Part shown: positions 14,987-23,723 of the stretch, piece after piece
How positions within the stretch are numbered: position 1 is the stretch's first letter
How the letters are laid out: each line of letters opens with the position of its first letter
From: Azonexus sp.
GTDB taxonomy: Bacteria > Pseudomonadota > Gammaproteobacteria > Burkholderiales > Rhodocyclaceae
DNA: 31,903 bases
Direction of reading: 5' to 3'
NCBI GenBank assembly: GCA_031274715.1
Contig: JAISPT010000035.1
Location: forward strand, 1 to 31,903
The notes under the pieces: model-generated
The model's database searches: none
The model's input: the letters and a program-made list of their open reading frames with translations, nothing else
What the model was told of the DNA's origin: nothing
Made by a program: the position numbers and the translations under genes

Positions 14987-17029
14987 TTAGACAATCAACG
15001 GCACAATCAGCAGCGCCACCAGATTGATGATCTTGATCAGCGGGTTGACCGCCGGGCCGGCCGTATCCTTGTAGGGATCGCCAACGGTATCGCCGGTGAC
15101 GGCGGCCTTGTGCGCTTCCGAGCCCTTGCCGCCGAAATGGCCGTCTTCGATGTATTTCTTAGCGTTATCCCAGGCGCCGCCACCGGTCGTCATCGAAATG
15201 GCGACGAACAGGCCAGTGACGATGGTACCGACCAGCAGACCGCCAAGCGCCTGCGGCCCGAGCAGCAGGCCAACGACGATGGGCACGGCAACCGGTAGGA
15301 TCGACGGCACCATCATCTCCTTGATCGCGGCGACCGTCAGCATGTCCACCGCCCGCGAATAATCGGGCTTGGCCGTACCTTCCATGATGCCGGGAATTTC
15401 CTTGAACTGGCGCCGCACCTCGACGACCACCGCGCCGGCCGAGCGGCCGACCGCTTCCATGGCCATGGCACCGAACAGGTAGGGAATCAAACCGCCAATG
15501 AACAGACCGATGATGACCATGTGATTCGACAGGTCGAAGCTGATGCTGCCAGCGCCGGCCGCTTCCAGGCCGTGCGTGTAGTCGGCGAACAGAACCAGCG
15601 CCGCGAGGCCGGCCGAACCAATGGCATAGCCCTTGGTTACCGCCTTGGTGGTGTTACCGACGGCATCGAGCGGATCGGTGACGTTGCGTACTTCGGGCGG
15701 CAACTCAGCCATTTCGGCAATGCCACCGGCGTTGTCGGTGATCGGGCCGTAAGCGTCGAGGGCGACGACGATGCCGGCCATCGACAGCATCGAGGTGGCG
15801 GCGACAGCCAGACCATACAAGCCGCCGACCGAATAGGCGGCCCAGATCGACAGGCAGACGGAAAGCACCGGCAGTGCGCAGGCCTTCATCGAGACGCCGA
15901 TGCCGGCGATGATGTTGGTCGCGTGCCCGGTTTGGCAGGCCGAAGCGACGTGCTTGACCGGCGCGTATTCGGTGCCGGTGTAGTACTCAGTGATCCACAC
16001 CAGGGCAGCGGTCAGCACCAGACCGATGATCGAGCAAAGGAACATGCTGCTGGTAGTGATGCCGGCCGCCGGGCTGCCGGCGCCAATCAACCACGCGGTA
16101 ACCGGGTAGTAGAGCACCAGTGCCAGCACGCCGGCGACGATCAGGCCCTTGTACAGCGCCCCCATGATTTTGCCGCCATCGGAGGTCTTGACGAAGTAGC
16201 AGCCGACGATCGAAGCGAGGATCGAGACGGCACCGAGCGCCAGCGGATAGAGAATCAGCGAGGTGCCGAGTTCGGGCAGGCTGTTGAGCGTCAGCGCACC
16301 GAGCACCATGGTCGCCACCACCGTGACGACGTAGGTCTCGAACAGGTCGGCGGCCATGCCGGCGCAGTCACCGACGTTGTCGCCGACGTTGTCGGCGATC
16401 ACCGCCGGATTGCGCGGATCATCCTCGGGAATGCCGGCCTCGACCTTGCCGACTAGGTCGGCGCCGACGTCGGCACCCTTGGTGAAAATGCCACCGCCGA
16501 GACGGGCGAAGATGGAAATCAGCGAGGAGCCGAAGGCCAGGCCGATCAAGGCATGCAGCGCCACGCCCTGGGACAGGCCATAGGCCAGCAGCGCCGCGTA
16601 GTAGCCGGCGACACCGAGCAGGCCGAGGCCGACCACCAGCATGCCGGTGATCGCCCCGCCCTTGAAGGCCACGTCGAGGGCCGGGGCGATGCCGCCACGC
16701 GCCGCCTCGGCGGTGCGCACATTGGCGCGCACGGAAACGTTCATGCCAATGAAGCCAGCCGCGCCGGAAAGTACGGCGCCGATGACGAAGCCGAGGGCGG
16801 TGCCGATACCGAGGAAGGCCATGATGAGGATGGCGATGACCACGCCGACCATGGCGATGGTCTTGTACTGCCGGTTCAGGTAGGCCGCCGCTCCCACCTG
16901 GATGGCCTTGGCGATTTCCTGCATGCGTTTGTTGCCGGCTGGCAACGCGAGAATCTGACGGCTGGAAATCCAGCCATACAAAACGGCGACGACGGCGCAG
17001 CCAAGCGCCAACCACAATGCTTCAGACAT
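14987..17029 (-). CDS. hppA: Membrane-bound proton-translocating pyrophosphatase
   Basis: Integral membrane enzyme of 680 residues and about 16 membrane segments that couples hydrolysis of PPi to proton pumping. Active-site motifs are KGADVGADLVGK (184-195) and DNVGDNVGDCAGM (213-225), with the later DAYGPITDNAGG (425-436). In the NTTKAVTKGYAIGSAG segment, Lys462 and Thr465 are the residue pair of the K+-independent subclass. K+-dependent enzymes have Ala at both, so this is predicted to be a K+-independent proton pump. The ribosome site GAGGGGGAAG supports the start. It is the last gene after adk and pfp. Confidence 0.97.
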   Translation of the reverse strand: MSEALWLALGCAVVAVLYGWISSRQILALPAGNKRMQEIAKAIQVGAAAYLNRQYKTIAMVGVVIAILIMAFLGIGTALGFVIGAVLSGAAGFIGMNVSVRANVRTAEAARGGIAPALDVAFKGGAITGMLVVGLGLLGVAGYYAALLAYGLSQGVALHALIGLAFGSSLISIFARLGGGIFTKGADVGADLVGKVEAGIPEDDPRNPAVIADNVGDNVGDCAGMAADLFETYVVTVVATMVLGALTLNSLPELGTSLILYPLALGAVSILASIVGCYFVKTSDGGKIMGALYKGLIVAGVLALVLYYPVTAWLIGAGSPAAGITTSSMFLCSIIGLVLTAALVWITEYYTGTEYAPVKHVASACQTGHATNIIAGIGVSMKACALPVLSVCLSIWAAYSVGGLYGLAVAATSMLSMAGIVVALDAYGPITDNAGGIAEMAELPPEVRNVTDPLDAVGNTTKAVTKGYAIGSAGLAALVLFADYTHGLEAAGAGSISFDLSNHMVIIGLFIGGLIPYLFGAMAMEAVGRSAGAVVVEVRRQFKEIPGIMEGTAKPDYSRAVDMLTVAAIKEMMVPSILPVAVPIVVGLLLGPQALGGLLVGTIVTGLFVAISMTTGGGAWDNAKKYIEDGHFGGKGSEAHKAAVTGDTVGDPYKDTAGPAVNPLIKIINLVALLIVPLIV

Positions 17030-17054
17030 CGACTTCCCCCTCGGTTAAAGAAAA

Positions 17055-18314
17055 TTACACTTCGAAAACTCCTAGCTTCTTCGTTACGGCAATATTCTTC
17101 AAACGCACATAGTCGGGCAGGCCGTTGCGGAAAGGCGGCGGCTCCTCGCCCTCGATCAACGGCTGCAGGTAGGCCCGGCAGGCATCGGTGATGTGGAAGC
17201 CGTCGGCACTGATGAACTCCGGCGGCATTTTGCGTTCGACATTGGCGACATCGGCCAGCGGCGCCTCGCCGATTTCCCAGCGGTACGGCGCATCGGCCAA
17301 GCGGCGGATGGTGGCCATTACGGCATTTTTGCCCTGCAGGGCCAGATCGACGGCAGCGACGCCCAAGGCGTGCGCCTGTTCGAGATCGGTGCGCGAGGCC
17401 AGGTGGCGGGCCGCGCGCTGCAAGTAGTCGGCCAGCGCCCAGTGATACTTGTGGCCAAGGCGATCCTTGACCAGCTGCGCGACGATCTGGCCGACGCCAC
17501 CCAGTTGCGCATGGCCGAAGGCATCCTTGCTGCCCATCTCGGCGATCAGCTTGCCACTAGCGTCGGCAAGCCCTTCGGACACGGCCACGGTGCAATAGCC
17601 GTACTTCTGAATACACTGGTCGACGCGGGCGAGGAAACGCTCCGGATCGAACGGCACTTCGGGAAACAGCAGGATATGCGGCGGTTCGCCGGCGCTCTCG
17701 CTGGCCAACCCGCAGGCGGCGGTAATCCAGCCAGCGTGGCGCCCCATCACTTCAAGGACGAAAACTTTGGTCGAGGTGCGCGCCATCGAGGCGACGTCGT
17801 AACCGGCCTCGCGGATCGAGGTGGCGACATACTTGGCCACCGAGCCGAAACCTGGACAGCAGTCGGTCAACGGCAGGTCGTTGTCGACGGTCTTCGGCAC
17901 GCCGACGCAAACCACCGGATAGCCCATCTTCTCGGACATTTGCGACACCTTCCAGGCGGTGTCCATGGAATCGTTACCGCCGTTGTAGAAGAAGTAGCCG
18001 ATGTCGTGCGCGCGGAATACCTCAATCAGGCGCTCATACTGGGCACGGTGCTGTTCCAAGCTTTTCAGCTTGTAGCGGCAGGAACCGAAAGCGCCACCCG
18101 GCGTGTGGCGCAGGCGGGCGATGTCGACATCGGACTCCAGGCTGGTGTCGATCAGATCTTCAGTCAGGGCGCCGATGATCCCGTCGCGGCCGGCGAAAAG
18201 CTTGCCGATCCGCCCGGGGTGGCGGCGGGCCTCCTGGATGAGACCACAGGCCGTGGCGTTGATGACGGCGGTAACGCCCCCTGACTGCGCGTAGAAGGCA
18301 TTTTTCACCGTCAT
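17055..18314 (-). CDS. pfp: Pyrophosphate-dependent 6-phosphofructokinase
   Basis: Cytoplasmic glycolytic enzyme of 419 residues that interconverts fructose 6-phosphate and fructose 1,6-bisphosphate with PPi as phosphoryl donor, a reversible step. The loop GGND (112-115) has Asp where ATP-dependent enzymes have Gly. PKTVDND (140-146) carries the Lys typical of PPi-users and the catalytic TxDND. MGRHAGW marks the substrate-binding region. The ribosome site AAGGAAC precedes the ATG. It begins 10 nt after adk and is 25 nt from hppA, so enzymes that spend or conserve PPi are cotranscribed. Confidence 0.95.
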   Translation of the reverse strand: MTVKNAFYAQSGGVTAVINATACGLIQEARRHPGRIGKLFAGRDGIIGALTEDLIDTSLESDVDIARLRHTPGGAFGSCRYKLKSLEQHRAQYERLIEVFRAHDIGYFFYNGGNDSMDTAWKVSQMSEKMGYPVVCVGVPKTVDNDLPLTDCCPGFGSVAKYVATSIREAGYDVASMARTSTKVFVLEVMGRHAGWITAACGLASESAGEPPHILLFPEVPFDPERFLARVDQCIQKYGYCTVAVSEGLADASGKLIAEMGSKDAFGHAQLGGVGQIVAQLVKDRLGHKYHWALADYLQRAARHLASRTDLEQAHALGVAAVDLALQGKNAVMATIRRLADAPYRWEIGEAPLADVANVERKMPPEFISADGFHITDACRAYLQPLIEGEEPPPFRNGLPDYVRLKNIAVTKKLGVFEV

Positions 18315-18324
18315 ATCTGGTTCC

Positions 18325-18978
18325 TTATTTCAGCGCGGCGAAAACGCTTTGGGTGATCTGGTCGACGCTGCCGACACCGGCCACCTTACGCACTTTCGGC
18401 GCCTTGGCATCGCCGGCGGCCGCCCACTTGCTGTAAAAATCGACCAGCGGCTTGGTCTGCGCGTGATAGACCTCAAGGCGCTTCTTGACCGTTTCTTCCT
18501 TGTCGTCGTCGCGCTGGACCAGGTCCTCGCCGGTCACGTCGTCCTTGCCAGCGACCTTCGGTGGGTTGAACTTGACGTGGTAGGTACGGCCCGAAGTCAG
18601 GTGGGCACGGCGGCCGGCCATGCGTTCAACGATGTCGCTGTCCGGCACGTCGATTTCCAGCACGCAATCGATCGGCACGCCAGCATCTTTCATCGCCTGG
18701 GCCTGCGGAATAGTGCGCGGGAAGCCGTCGAACAAATAGCCGTTCTGGCAGTCCTTCTCGTCCAGACGGTCCTTGACCATGCCGATGATGACGGCATCGG
18801 GAACCAGGCCGCCGGCATCCATGTGCTTCTTGGCTTCCAGGCCGAGCGCAGTCCCGGCCTTGACCTGGGCACGCAGCATGTCGCCGGTGGAAATCTGCGG
18901 AATACCAAACTTCTCGCAGAGGAATTTGGCCTGCGTGCCCTTGCCGGCGCCAGGTGCGCCCAACAAAATCAATTTCAT
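18325..18978 (-). CDS. adk: Adenylate kinase
   Basis: Cytoplasmic enzyme of 217 residues interconverting ATP + AMP and 2 ADP. The P-loop GAPGAGKGTQ is at 7-16, the AMP-binding region ISTGDMLR follows, and GFPRT is near residue 85. The long LID domain (about 122-160) has no cysteines, so it is the non-zinc long form. It has a GAGGGG ribosome site. It is followed 10 nt later by pfp and preceded by an 88-nt interval from kdsB that may carry its own promoter. Confidence 0.98.
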   Translation of the reverse strand: MKLILLGAPGAGKGTQAKFLCEKFGIPQISTGDMLRAQVKAGTALGLEAKKHMDAGGLVPDAVIIGMVKDRLDEKDCQNGYLFDGFPRTIPQAQAMKDAGVPIDCVLEIDVPDSDIVERMAGRRAHLTSGRTYHVKFNPPKVAGKDDVTGEDLVQRDDDKEETVKKRLEVYHAQTKPLVDFYSKWAAAGDAKAPKVRKVAGVGSVDQITQSVFAALK

Positions 18979-19066
18979 GAGTAGCCCCTCGGGTCTGTGG
19001 TGCTGAAAATCTTGTTATCGGCCCGTTTCGCGGACGCTTGGTTACCCGCTCTCCGGAGGCGGAAAA

Positions 19067-19852
19067 TTACTCGCTATTTCCCAGCCGGTCAAACAATTTG
19101 CGCACTCTATCGGCGTCTTCGGGCGTATCAACGCCCGGCGCCGGCGCCGCATCGATCAACGTCACGCTGATCCGATAACCGTGCCAGAGCGCACGCAACT
19201 GCTCCAGCGATTCGAACCGTTCAGTCGGCGCCGGCATCAGTCCGGCATAGGCTTTCAGGAAGCTGGCGCGATAAGCGTAAAGGCCGACATGGCGGTAGGC
19301 CGGAAAATCCGCCGGCAGCGTCTCGCCACCGCCCTCGCGGGCGAAATGGTCGCGCGCGTAGGGAATCGGCGCCCGCGAAAAATAGGCGGCGTCACCGTCG
19401 GCGCGGCAGACAACCTTGACCACGTTGGGATTGAAGAAATCGGCCGCATCGGCAATCGGATGCGCCACTGTAGCAATGTCGGCGCCACTGCTGGCCAGTT
19501 GGCGCGCCGTTTGCAGGATCACTTCCGGCTCGATCAGCGGCTCATCGCCCTGAACGTTGACGACGATGGCGTCGGCCGGCCAGCCGCGCAAGGCGACCAC
19601 TTCGGCCAGGCGGTCGGTGCCGGTGGCGTGGTCGGCGCGGGTCATCAGCGCGGCCACTTCGTGCGCCGTCGCCACGGCATGGACCTCGGCATGATCAGTG
19701 GCAACCCAGACTTCCTCGGCGCCAGACAAGCGCGCCCGCTCGGCGACGCGGACGACCATCGGCTTACCGCCGAGGTCGAGCAGCGGCTTGGCCGGCAAGC
19801 GTGTCGACGCATAACGCGCCGGAATGACGACCTTGAACGCCGGCTGTCCCAT
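19067..19852 (-). CDS. kdsB: 3-deoxy-manno-octulosonate cytidylyltransferase
   Basis: Cytoplasmic enzyme of 261 residues that activates Kdo with CTP to CMP-Kdo for lipopolysaccharide inner core synthesis. The N-terminal nucleotide-binding signature IPARYASTRLPAKPL, GDEPLI in the middle and the HVGLYAYR segment are typical. The ATG at 19852 is preferred; an upstream in-frame TTG at 19858 would overlap the preceding stop. It follows the Trm112-like gene by 2 nt and belongs to an envelope operon with lpxK. Confidence 0.96.
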   Translation of the reverse strand: MGQPAFKVVIPARYASTRLPAKPLLDLGGKPMVVRVAERARLSGAEEVWVATDHAEVHAVATAHEVAALMTRADHATGTDRLAEVVALRGWPADAIVVNVQGDEPLIEPEVILQTARQLASSGADIATVAHPIADAADFFNPNVVKVVCRADGDAAYFSRAPIPYARDHFAREGGGETLPADFPAYRHVGLYAYRASFLKAYAGLMPAPTERFESLEQLRALWHGYRISVTLIDAAPAPGVDTPEDADRVRKLFDRLGNSE

Positions 19853-19854
19853 GC

Positions 19855-20028
19855 TCAATCTTCGAGCGGCAGTTGGCGGGCCTCGTCCTCAAGCATCACC
19901 GGAATGTCGTCGCGAATCGGGAAAGCCAGGCGGCAGGGCTTGCAGAGCAGTTCGGCTTCAGCTTTGCGGTATTCGAGATTGCCCTTGCAGATCGGGCAGA
20001 CGAGGATATCAAGCAAGCGGGCGTCCAC
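19855..20028 (-). CDS. Trm112 family protein (YcaR-like)
   Basis: Small protein of 57 residues of the UPF0434/Trm112 family. It has a CPxC knuckle (CPIC) near the N-terminus and a C-x-x-C pair (CKPC) later, then the typical FPIRDDIPVML segment. The GTG at 20028 is taken as the start because the family begins (M)DARLLDILVCP and GGAG lies 8 nt upstream. An ATG at 20052 would add unrelated residues. It overlaps the end of lpxK by 20 nt and is followed by kdsB, the usual lpxK-ycaR-kdsB order. The exact function in bacteria is unclear. Confidence 0.93.
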   Translation of the reverse strand: MDARLLDILVCPICKGNLEYRKAEAELLCKPCRLAFPIRDDIPVMLEDEARQLPLED

Positions 20029-21007
20029 GAATTTTCTCCAGAATGAGTTCAACGAGCGCCGGCGACAGCTCGGCTTCGACCGGCAGGACCCACGCCTCGC
20101 CGACGGTCAATCCGGCGCATTTTACTGCATCCTTCTCGGTCATCAGCAGCACGCCGGCAGCGGCAAAGGCCAGATCGGCCGCCGTATAGGCATGGTGATC
20201 GGGAAAGGGATGGCGGGAAAACGTCAAGCCAAGCGCTTCCAGCGTGCGGAAAAAACGCTCTGGATCGCCAATGCCGGCCAACGCATGCAAATGCCGGCCA
20301 GCCAGTTGGGCCGGCGGACAAGTCTGCTGTGGATGACCAAGGCGATAAAACACCCCCGCTTGTAGGCGCATGTCGAAGCGCTTGACGGCTGCCGGCAGGC
20401 GCGGATCGGCGGCGCCGTTGCAGATCACCGCATCGACGGTCCGCAACCGCGCCAGCGGTTCGCGCAGTGGGCCGACCGGCAGCAGACCGCCGTTGCCAGC
20501 ACCCCGGTCATCGAACACAGCCAGTTCGACGTCGCGCGCCAGCCGGTGATGTTGCAAGCCGTCGTCGCACAGCACCAGGTCGACCTCCGGATGCGCGGCC
20601 AGCAAGGCGCGGCCGGCCGCTGCCCGGTCGCGTCCGACCCACACCGGCACGCCACTGCGCCGGGCTAGGAGTAGCGGTTCGTCGCCGACCTCGGCCGGCG
20701 AATCATCGCCGTCGACCGGCCGCGGCACTACGGCGCTGCCGCCGTAGCCGCGACTGACGATGCCTGGCCGCCGTCCTTTTTCCCGTAAGCGCTCGGCCAG
20801 CCACAGTGTCAGCGGCGTTTTGCCAGCGCCGCCGACGGTGATGTTGCCGACCACGACAACCGGCACCAACAGCCGTTGCGGCCGGGTCAGCCAACGTTTG
20901 AGGCAAGCCAGCAGAAAGAACAGCGCCGCCAGCGGCAGCAGAAACCACAACGCCGGCATCAGCCGGCGTTGTGCGAACCATTGACGCTGTAACCAGCGGG
21001 CAAACAT
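20009..21007 (-). CDS. lpxK: Tetraacyldisaccharide 4'-kinase
   Basis: Membrane-associated lipid A kinase of 332 residues that phosphorylates the 4' position of the lipid A disaccharide. It has an N-terminal hydrophobic segment (about 18-36), P-loop VGGAGKTP (58-65), SRGYGG (about 85-90), DDGLQHHRL (Walker-B-like, about 148-156) and the LMTEKDAVKC segment near the C-terminus. Its ATG touches the last base of the exbD stop codon (both share position 21007), and the 3' end overlaps the Trm112-like gene. The length is normal. Confidence 0.96.
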   Translation of the reverse strand: MFARWLQRQWFAQRRLMPALWFLLPLAALFFLLACLKRWLTRPQRLLVPVVVVGNITVGGAGKTPLTLWLAERLREKGRRPGIVSRGYGGSAVVPRPVDGDDSPAEVGDEPLLLARRSGVPVWVGRDRAAAGRALLAAHPEVDLVLCDDGLQHHRLARDVELAVFDDRGAGNGGLLPVGPLREPLARLRTVDAVICNGAADPRLPAAVKRFDMRLQAGVFYRLGHPQQTCPPAQLAGRHLHALAGIGDPERFFRTLEALGLTFSRHPFPDHHAYTAADLAFAAAGVLLMTEKDAVKCAGLTVGEAWVLPVEAELSPALVELILEKIRGRPLA

Positions 21008-21423
21008 CAGCGCGTGATCTGGGTGGCGAAGGAAATGTGCGGATAGCCGGCGTTCTGCGCCGCCTGCATGATGTCGATGACGCTCTGGTGGGTTGCCTTG
21101 GCATCGGCGTTGATAACGATCAGCGGATCCTGGCGGTCACCGGCGGCGCGGCGCAGGGCCTCGGCAATCGTCAGGACGTCGGTTGCCGCCAGCGGCGACT
21201 TGTCGATCAGAACCTGGCCACTGGCCGTCACCGCCACGTCGATCTCGTTCGGCTGCTCGTTCTGCTTGCTGGCTTCGGCCGTCGGCAGGTTGATTTCGAG
21301 GCCGGAGAATTTCGAGTAGGTGGTAGTCAACATCAGGAAGATGATGATCACCAGCAGCACGTCGATCATCGGCACCAGGTTGATTTCCGGCTCTTCCCGG
21401 GAATGCCCGCGCTGGAATTTCAT
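21007..21423 (-). CDS. exbD: ExbD/TolR-family biopolymer transport protein
   Basis: Inner-membrane protein of 138 residues with one N-terminal membrane helix (about 17-35) and a periplasmic domain. The helix carries the essential Asp21 in LVPMIDVLLVIIIF, which conducts protons in ExbD/TolR motors. It works with the ExbB/TolQ-like protein encoded 3 nt upstream to energise outer-membrane transport or a related envelope function. No TonB is nearby. Placement before lpxK suggests a housekeeping envelope operon. Confidence 0.93.
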   Translation of the reverse strand: MKFQRGHSREEPEINLVPMIDVLLVIIIFLMLTTTYSKFSGLEINLPTAEASKQNEQPNEIDVAVTASGQVLIDKSPLAATDVLTIAEALRRAAGDRQDPLIVINADAKATHQSVIDIMQAAQNAGYPHISFATQITR

Positions 21424-21426
21424 AAA

Positions 21427-22032
21427 TTATTTCCGGTCGCCGTGCATGACCTCGACCAGGCGTATCGCCTGCTGCTCCATCTCGACGACGAAACCGTCGA
21501 CCAGAGCGCGGAAGTGACGCCAGAAGATCATGCTCGGGATGGCGATGAAAATGCCGAAGCCGGTGTTGTACAGCGCGATCGAGATGCCGTGCGCCAGTTG
21601 CTGCGGGCTACCGGTGCCCGGCGCCTGTGAAGCGAAGATTTCGATCATCCCGATCACCGTGCCGAACAAGCCCATCAGCGGGCTGATCGAGGCGATAGTG
21701 CCGAGCGTGGTCAGGTAGCGACTCAACTCGTGGGTGACGGCGGCGCCGGCCTCCTCGATCGACTCCTTCATCACTTCACGCGAGTTGTCGACGTTGCGCA
21801 GACCGGCGGCCAGCACACGGCCGAGCGGCGAATGCCGGTCAAGTGCGTCAAGCAGCGTGCTGTTGTCGGCACCACGGCGGAATTCATTGACCGCCTGCTG
21901 CAACAGCCCCGGCGGCACGATCTTACGGCGGCGCAGGGTAAACAGGCGCTCGATGATCAGAGCAACGGAAATGACGGAGGCCAGCAGCAAAGGCCAGATG
22001 GGCCAACCGGCAGCCTGAACGATTGCAAACAC
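21427..22032 (-). CDS. exbB: ExbB/TolQ/MotA-family proton channel protein
   Basis: Inner-membrane protein of 201 residues with three membrane segments (about 8-26, 108-130 and 150-172). It forms the proton-channel stator with ExbD. The SPLMGLFGTVIGMI stretch and SIALYNTGFGIFIAIP match the family core. The GTG at 22032 (VFAIVQAAGWPIWP) is taken as the start: a GAGGG site lies 8 nt upstream and family members begin here. An ATG at 22164 would add 44 residues of unrelated sequence across the intergenic region. Confidence 0.93.
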   Translation of the reverse strand: MFAIVQAAGWPIWPLLLASVISVALIIERLFTLRRRKIVPPGLLQQAVNEFRRGADNSTLLDALDRHSPLGRVLAAGLRNVDNSREVMKESIEEAGAAVTHELSRYLTTLGTIASISPLMGLFGTVIGMIEIFASQAPGTGSPQQLAHGISIALYNTGFGIFIAIPSMIFWRHFRALVDGFVVEMEQQAIRLVEVMHGDRK

Positions 22033-22120
22033 GTGAAAGACCCTCGCTGGAAAATCAAGCCGGAATTCTGCCCTCCCGGAACAACAGGAGCAAGTGACAA
22101 ATTGCCGCGACCGCCGTCCG

Positions 22121-22145
22121 CTTATCCCCAAAAGCTGTGGATAAG
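22121..22145. promoter_or_regulatory. Inverted pair of DnaA-box-like sequences
   Basis: TTATCCCCA (22122-22130) is one base from the DnaA box TTATCCACA. TGTGGATAA (22136-22144) is a perfect box in the opposite orientation, 5 nt away. Together they form a 10-bp imperfect palindrome in the divergent interval between exbB and xseA. Confidence 0.5.
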
Positions 22146-22314
22146 TCTGTGAGTCAACTGTCATCAGATACGCTAACCCCTACCCGGCAAAGGCTTTTTC
22201 TCACCCTGCCAAAAAACCAGGCATATATTTTATATCATTTAAAAACAATGAGTTAATAACACTATCGGAAAATTGAGGCAAACCGTCTACAGGTCCCGGC
22301 GCTACAATCGGTCG

Positions 22315-23667
22315 ATGACTGCCAGCCAGCCCTCTGTCGAACAATCCGTTCTCTCCGTTTCCGGGCTCAACCGTCTGGTCCGCTCCTGCCTGGAGGCCAA
22401 CTTTCCGCTGACCTGGGTCGCCGGCGAAATTTCCAACCTGACCTACGCCGCTTCCGGCCACATCTATTTCTCGCTCAAGGATGCCGCTGCCCAGGTGCGC
22501 TGCGTGATGTGGCGCAGCCGGGCGCAACTGCTTGGCTGGCGACTGGAAAACGGCCAGAAAATCGAAGCCCGCGCCCTGGTTTCGTTTTACGAGCCACGCG
22601 GCGAATTCCAGCTCAATGTCGAAGCCATCCACCGGGCCGGCCAGGGCGACCTGTACGAGCAGTTCCTGCGCCTGAAGGCGCAACTGGAAAGCGAAGGCCT
22701 TTTCGCCGCCGCCGGCAAGCGACCACTGCCGGCCTTTCCGCGTCGCATCGCCATCGTCACCAGCCCGCAGGCGGCTGCATTGCGCGACGTGCTCAGCACC
22801 CTGCGCCGGCGCGCCCCGCATATCGCCATCGACCTCTATCCAACGCCAGTGCAGGGCGTAGGCGCCGGCCAACGCATCGCCGCCGCGATCAAAGCCGCCG
22901 GTGCCGGCAACGGCGACCTGATTCTGCTCTGCCGTGGCGGCGGCTCGATCGAGGACCTCTGGGCCTTCAACGAAGAATGCGTCGCCCGCGCCATCCGCGC
23001 CGCCGGCCTGCCGGTCATCACCGGCATTGGCCACGAGACCGACTTCACCATCGCCGACTTCGCCGCCGACCTGCGCGCCCCGACACCGACCGCCGCCGCC
23101 GAACTGGCCGCCCCCGACCGGATGGCCCTGCGCCAGAGCCTGGCCCAGTTGCACGAGCAATTGCAACGGCGTACCGAGCGCGCCCTCGCCGACCGCCAAC
23201 AGCGGCTCGACTGGCTGGCCGGCCGCCTGCTGCACCCGGCCGAACGGCTGGCGCAGCGGCGCGACCAACTGCTCATCCTGCGACAGCGGCTAAGCCAGGG
23301 TCTGCGCCGATGCAACGACAACGGACGCCGACAATTGCAAGCCGCCGGCCACCGCCTGCAGTCCGCCCGCCCCCGCCTGGCACAGCGCGGCGAAGCACTC
23401 GGCCAATTGCGCCAGCGGCTGGAACGGCAACTGCAGTGGCAATTCGCACAACGACGGACGGAACTCAATGCCCTCGCCAGCGGTCTCAGGCAACTTGATC
23501 CTTGTGCCGTGCTGGCCCGTGGCTACACCCTGGCCACCGGGCTGGACGGCCGGGCCGTGCGCGATGCCGGCGAACTGGCGGCCGGCGCCGTGCTCCGACT
23601 CGATTTCGCCCGTGGCGCGGCCCTGGCCACGGTCGATCAGGTTGTAGCCGCCGGAGAAGCTGACTAG
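22315..23667 (+). CDS. xseA: Exodeoxyribonuclease VII large subunit
   Basis: Catalytic subunit (450 residues) of the single-strand DNA exonuclease ExoVII. It has an N-terminal OB-fold (about 12-105, LTWVAGEISNLTYAASGHIY), then the catalytic domain with GGGSIEDLWAFNEE and TGIGHETDFTIADFAAD, followed by a long Arg/Gln/Leu-rich coiled-coil (about 270-390) and a C-terminal segment with LARGYTLAT. The ATG at 22315 was chosen over a TTG at 22273 because the conserved region starts shortly after. A TACAAT hexamer only 6 nt upstream suggests a very short or absent leader. It is divergent from exbB. Confidence 0.95.
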   Translation: MTASQPSVEQSVLSVSGLNRLVRSCLEANFPLTWVAGEISNLTYAASGHIYFSLKDAAAQVRCVMWRSRAQLLGWRLENGQKIEARALVSFYEPRGEFQLNVEAIHRAGQGDLYEQFLRLKAQLESEGLFAAAGKRPLPAFPRRIAIVTSPQAAALRDVLSTLRRRAPHIAIDLYPTPVQGVGAGQRIAAAIKAAGAGNGDLILLCRGGGSIEDLWAFNEECVARAIRAAGLPVITGIGHETDFTIADFAADLRAPTPTAAAELAAPDRMALRQSLAQLHEQLQRRTERALADRQQRLDWLAGRLLHPAERLAQRRDQLLILRQRLSQGLRRCNDNGRRQLQAAGHRLQSARPRLAQRGEALGQLRQRLERQLQWQFAQRRTELNALASGLRQLDPCAVLARGYTLATGLDGRAVRDAGELAAGAVLRLDFARGAALATVDQVVAAGEAD

Positions 23668-23670
23668 AAT
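23642..23670 (+). promoter_or_regulatory. Possible sigma-70 promoter for sodB
   Basis: TAGAAT (23665-23670, 5 of 6 to TATAAT) lies 17 bp from TTGTAG (23642-23647, TTG core of TTGACA), within the last codons of xseA and about 54 nt before the sodB start. Confidence 0.35.
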
Positions 23671-23723
23671 TTTTTCACCCTGAACTTTCACCCAAAACCG
23701 CTTAACAACAACGGAGAATGCCC

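Noticed and set aside
15521..16456. Plus-strand open frame antisense to hppA
   Set aside because: Composition is typical of shadow frames, and the hppA active-site motifs are on the other strand.
19020..19066. Possible terminator between kdsB and adk
   Set aside because: The GC-rich sequence near 19049-19059 folds only with a bulge and has no T run on the minus strand.
22201..23268. Long minus-strand open frame antisense to xseA
   Set aside because: Gly/Ala/Gln-rich product without domains; the plus-strand XseA has all family motifs.
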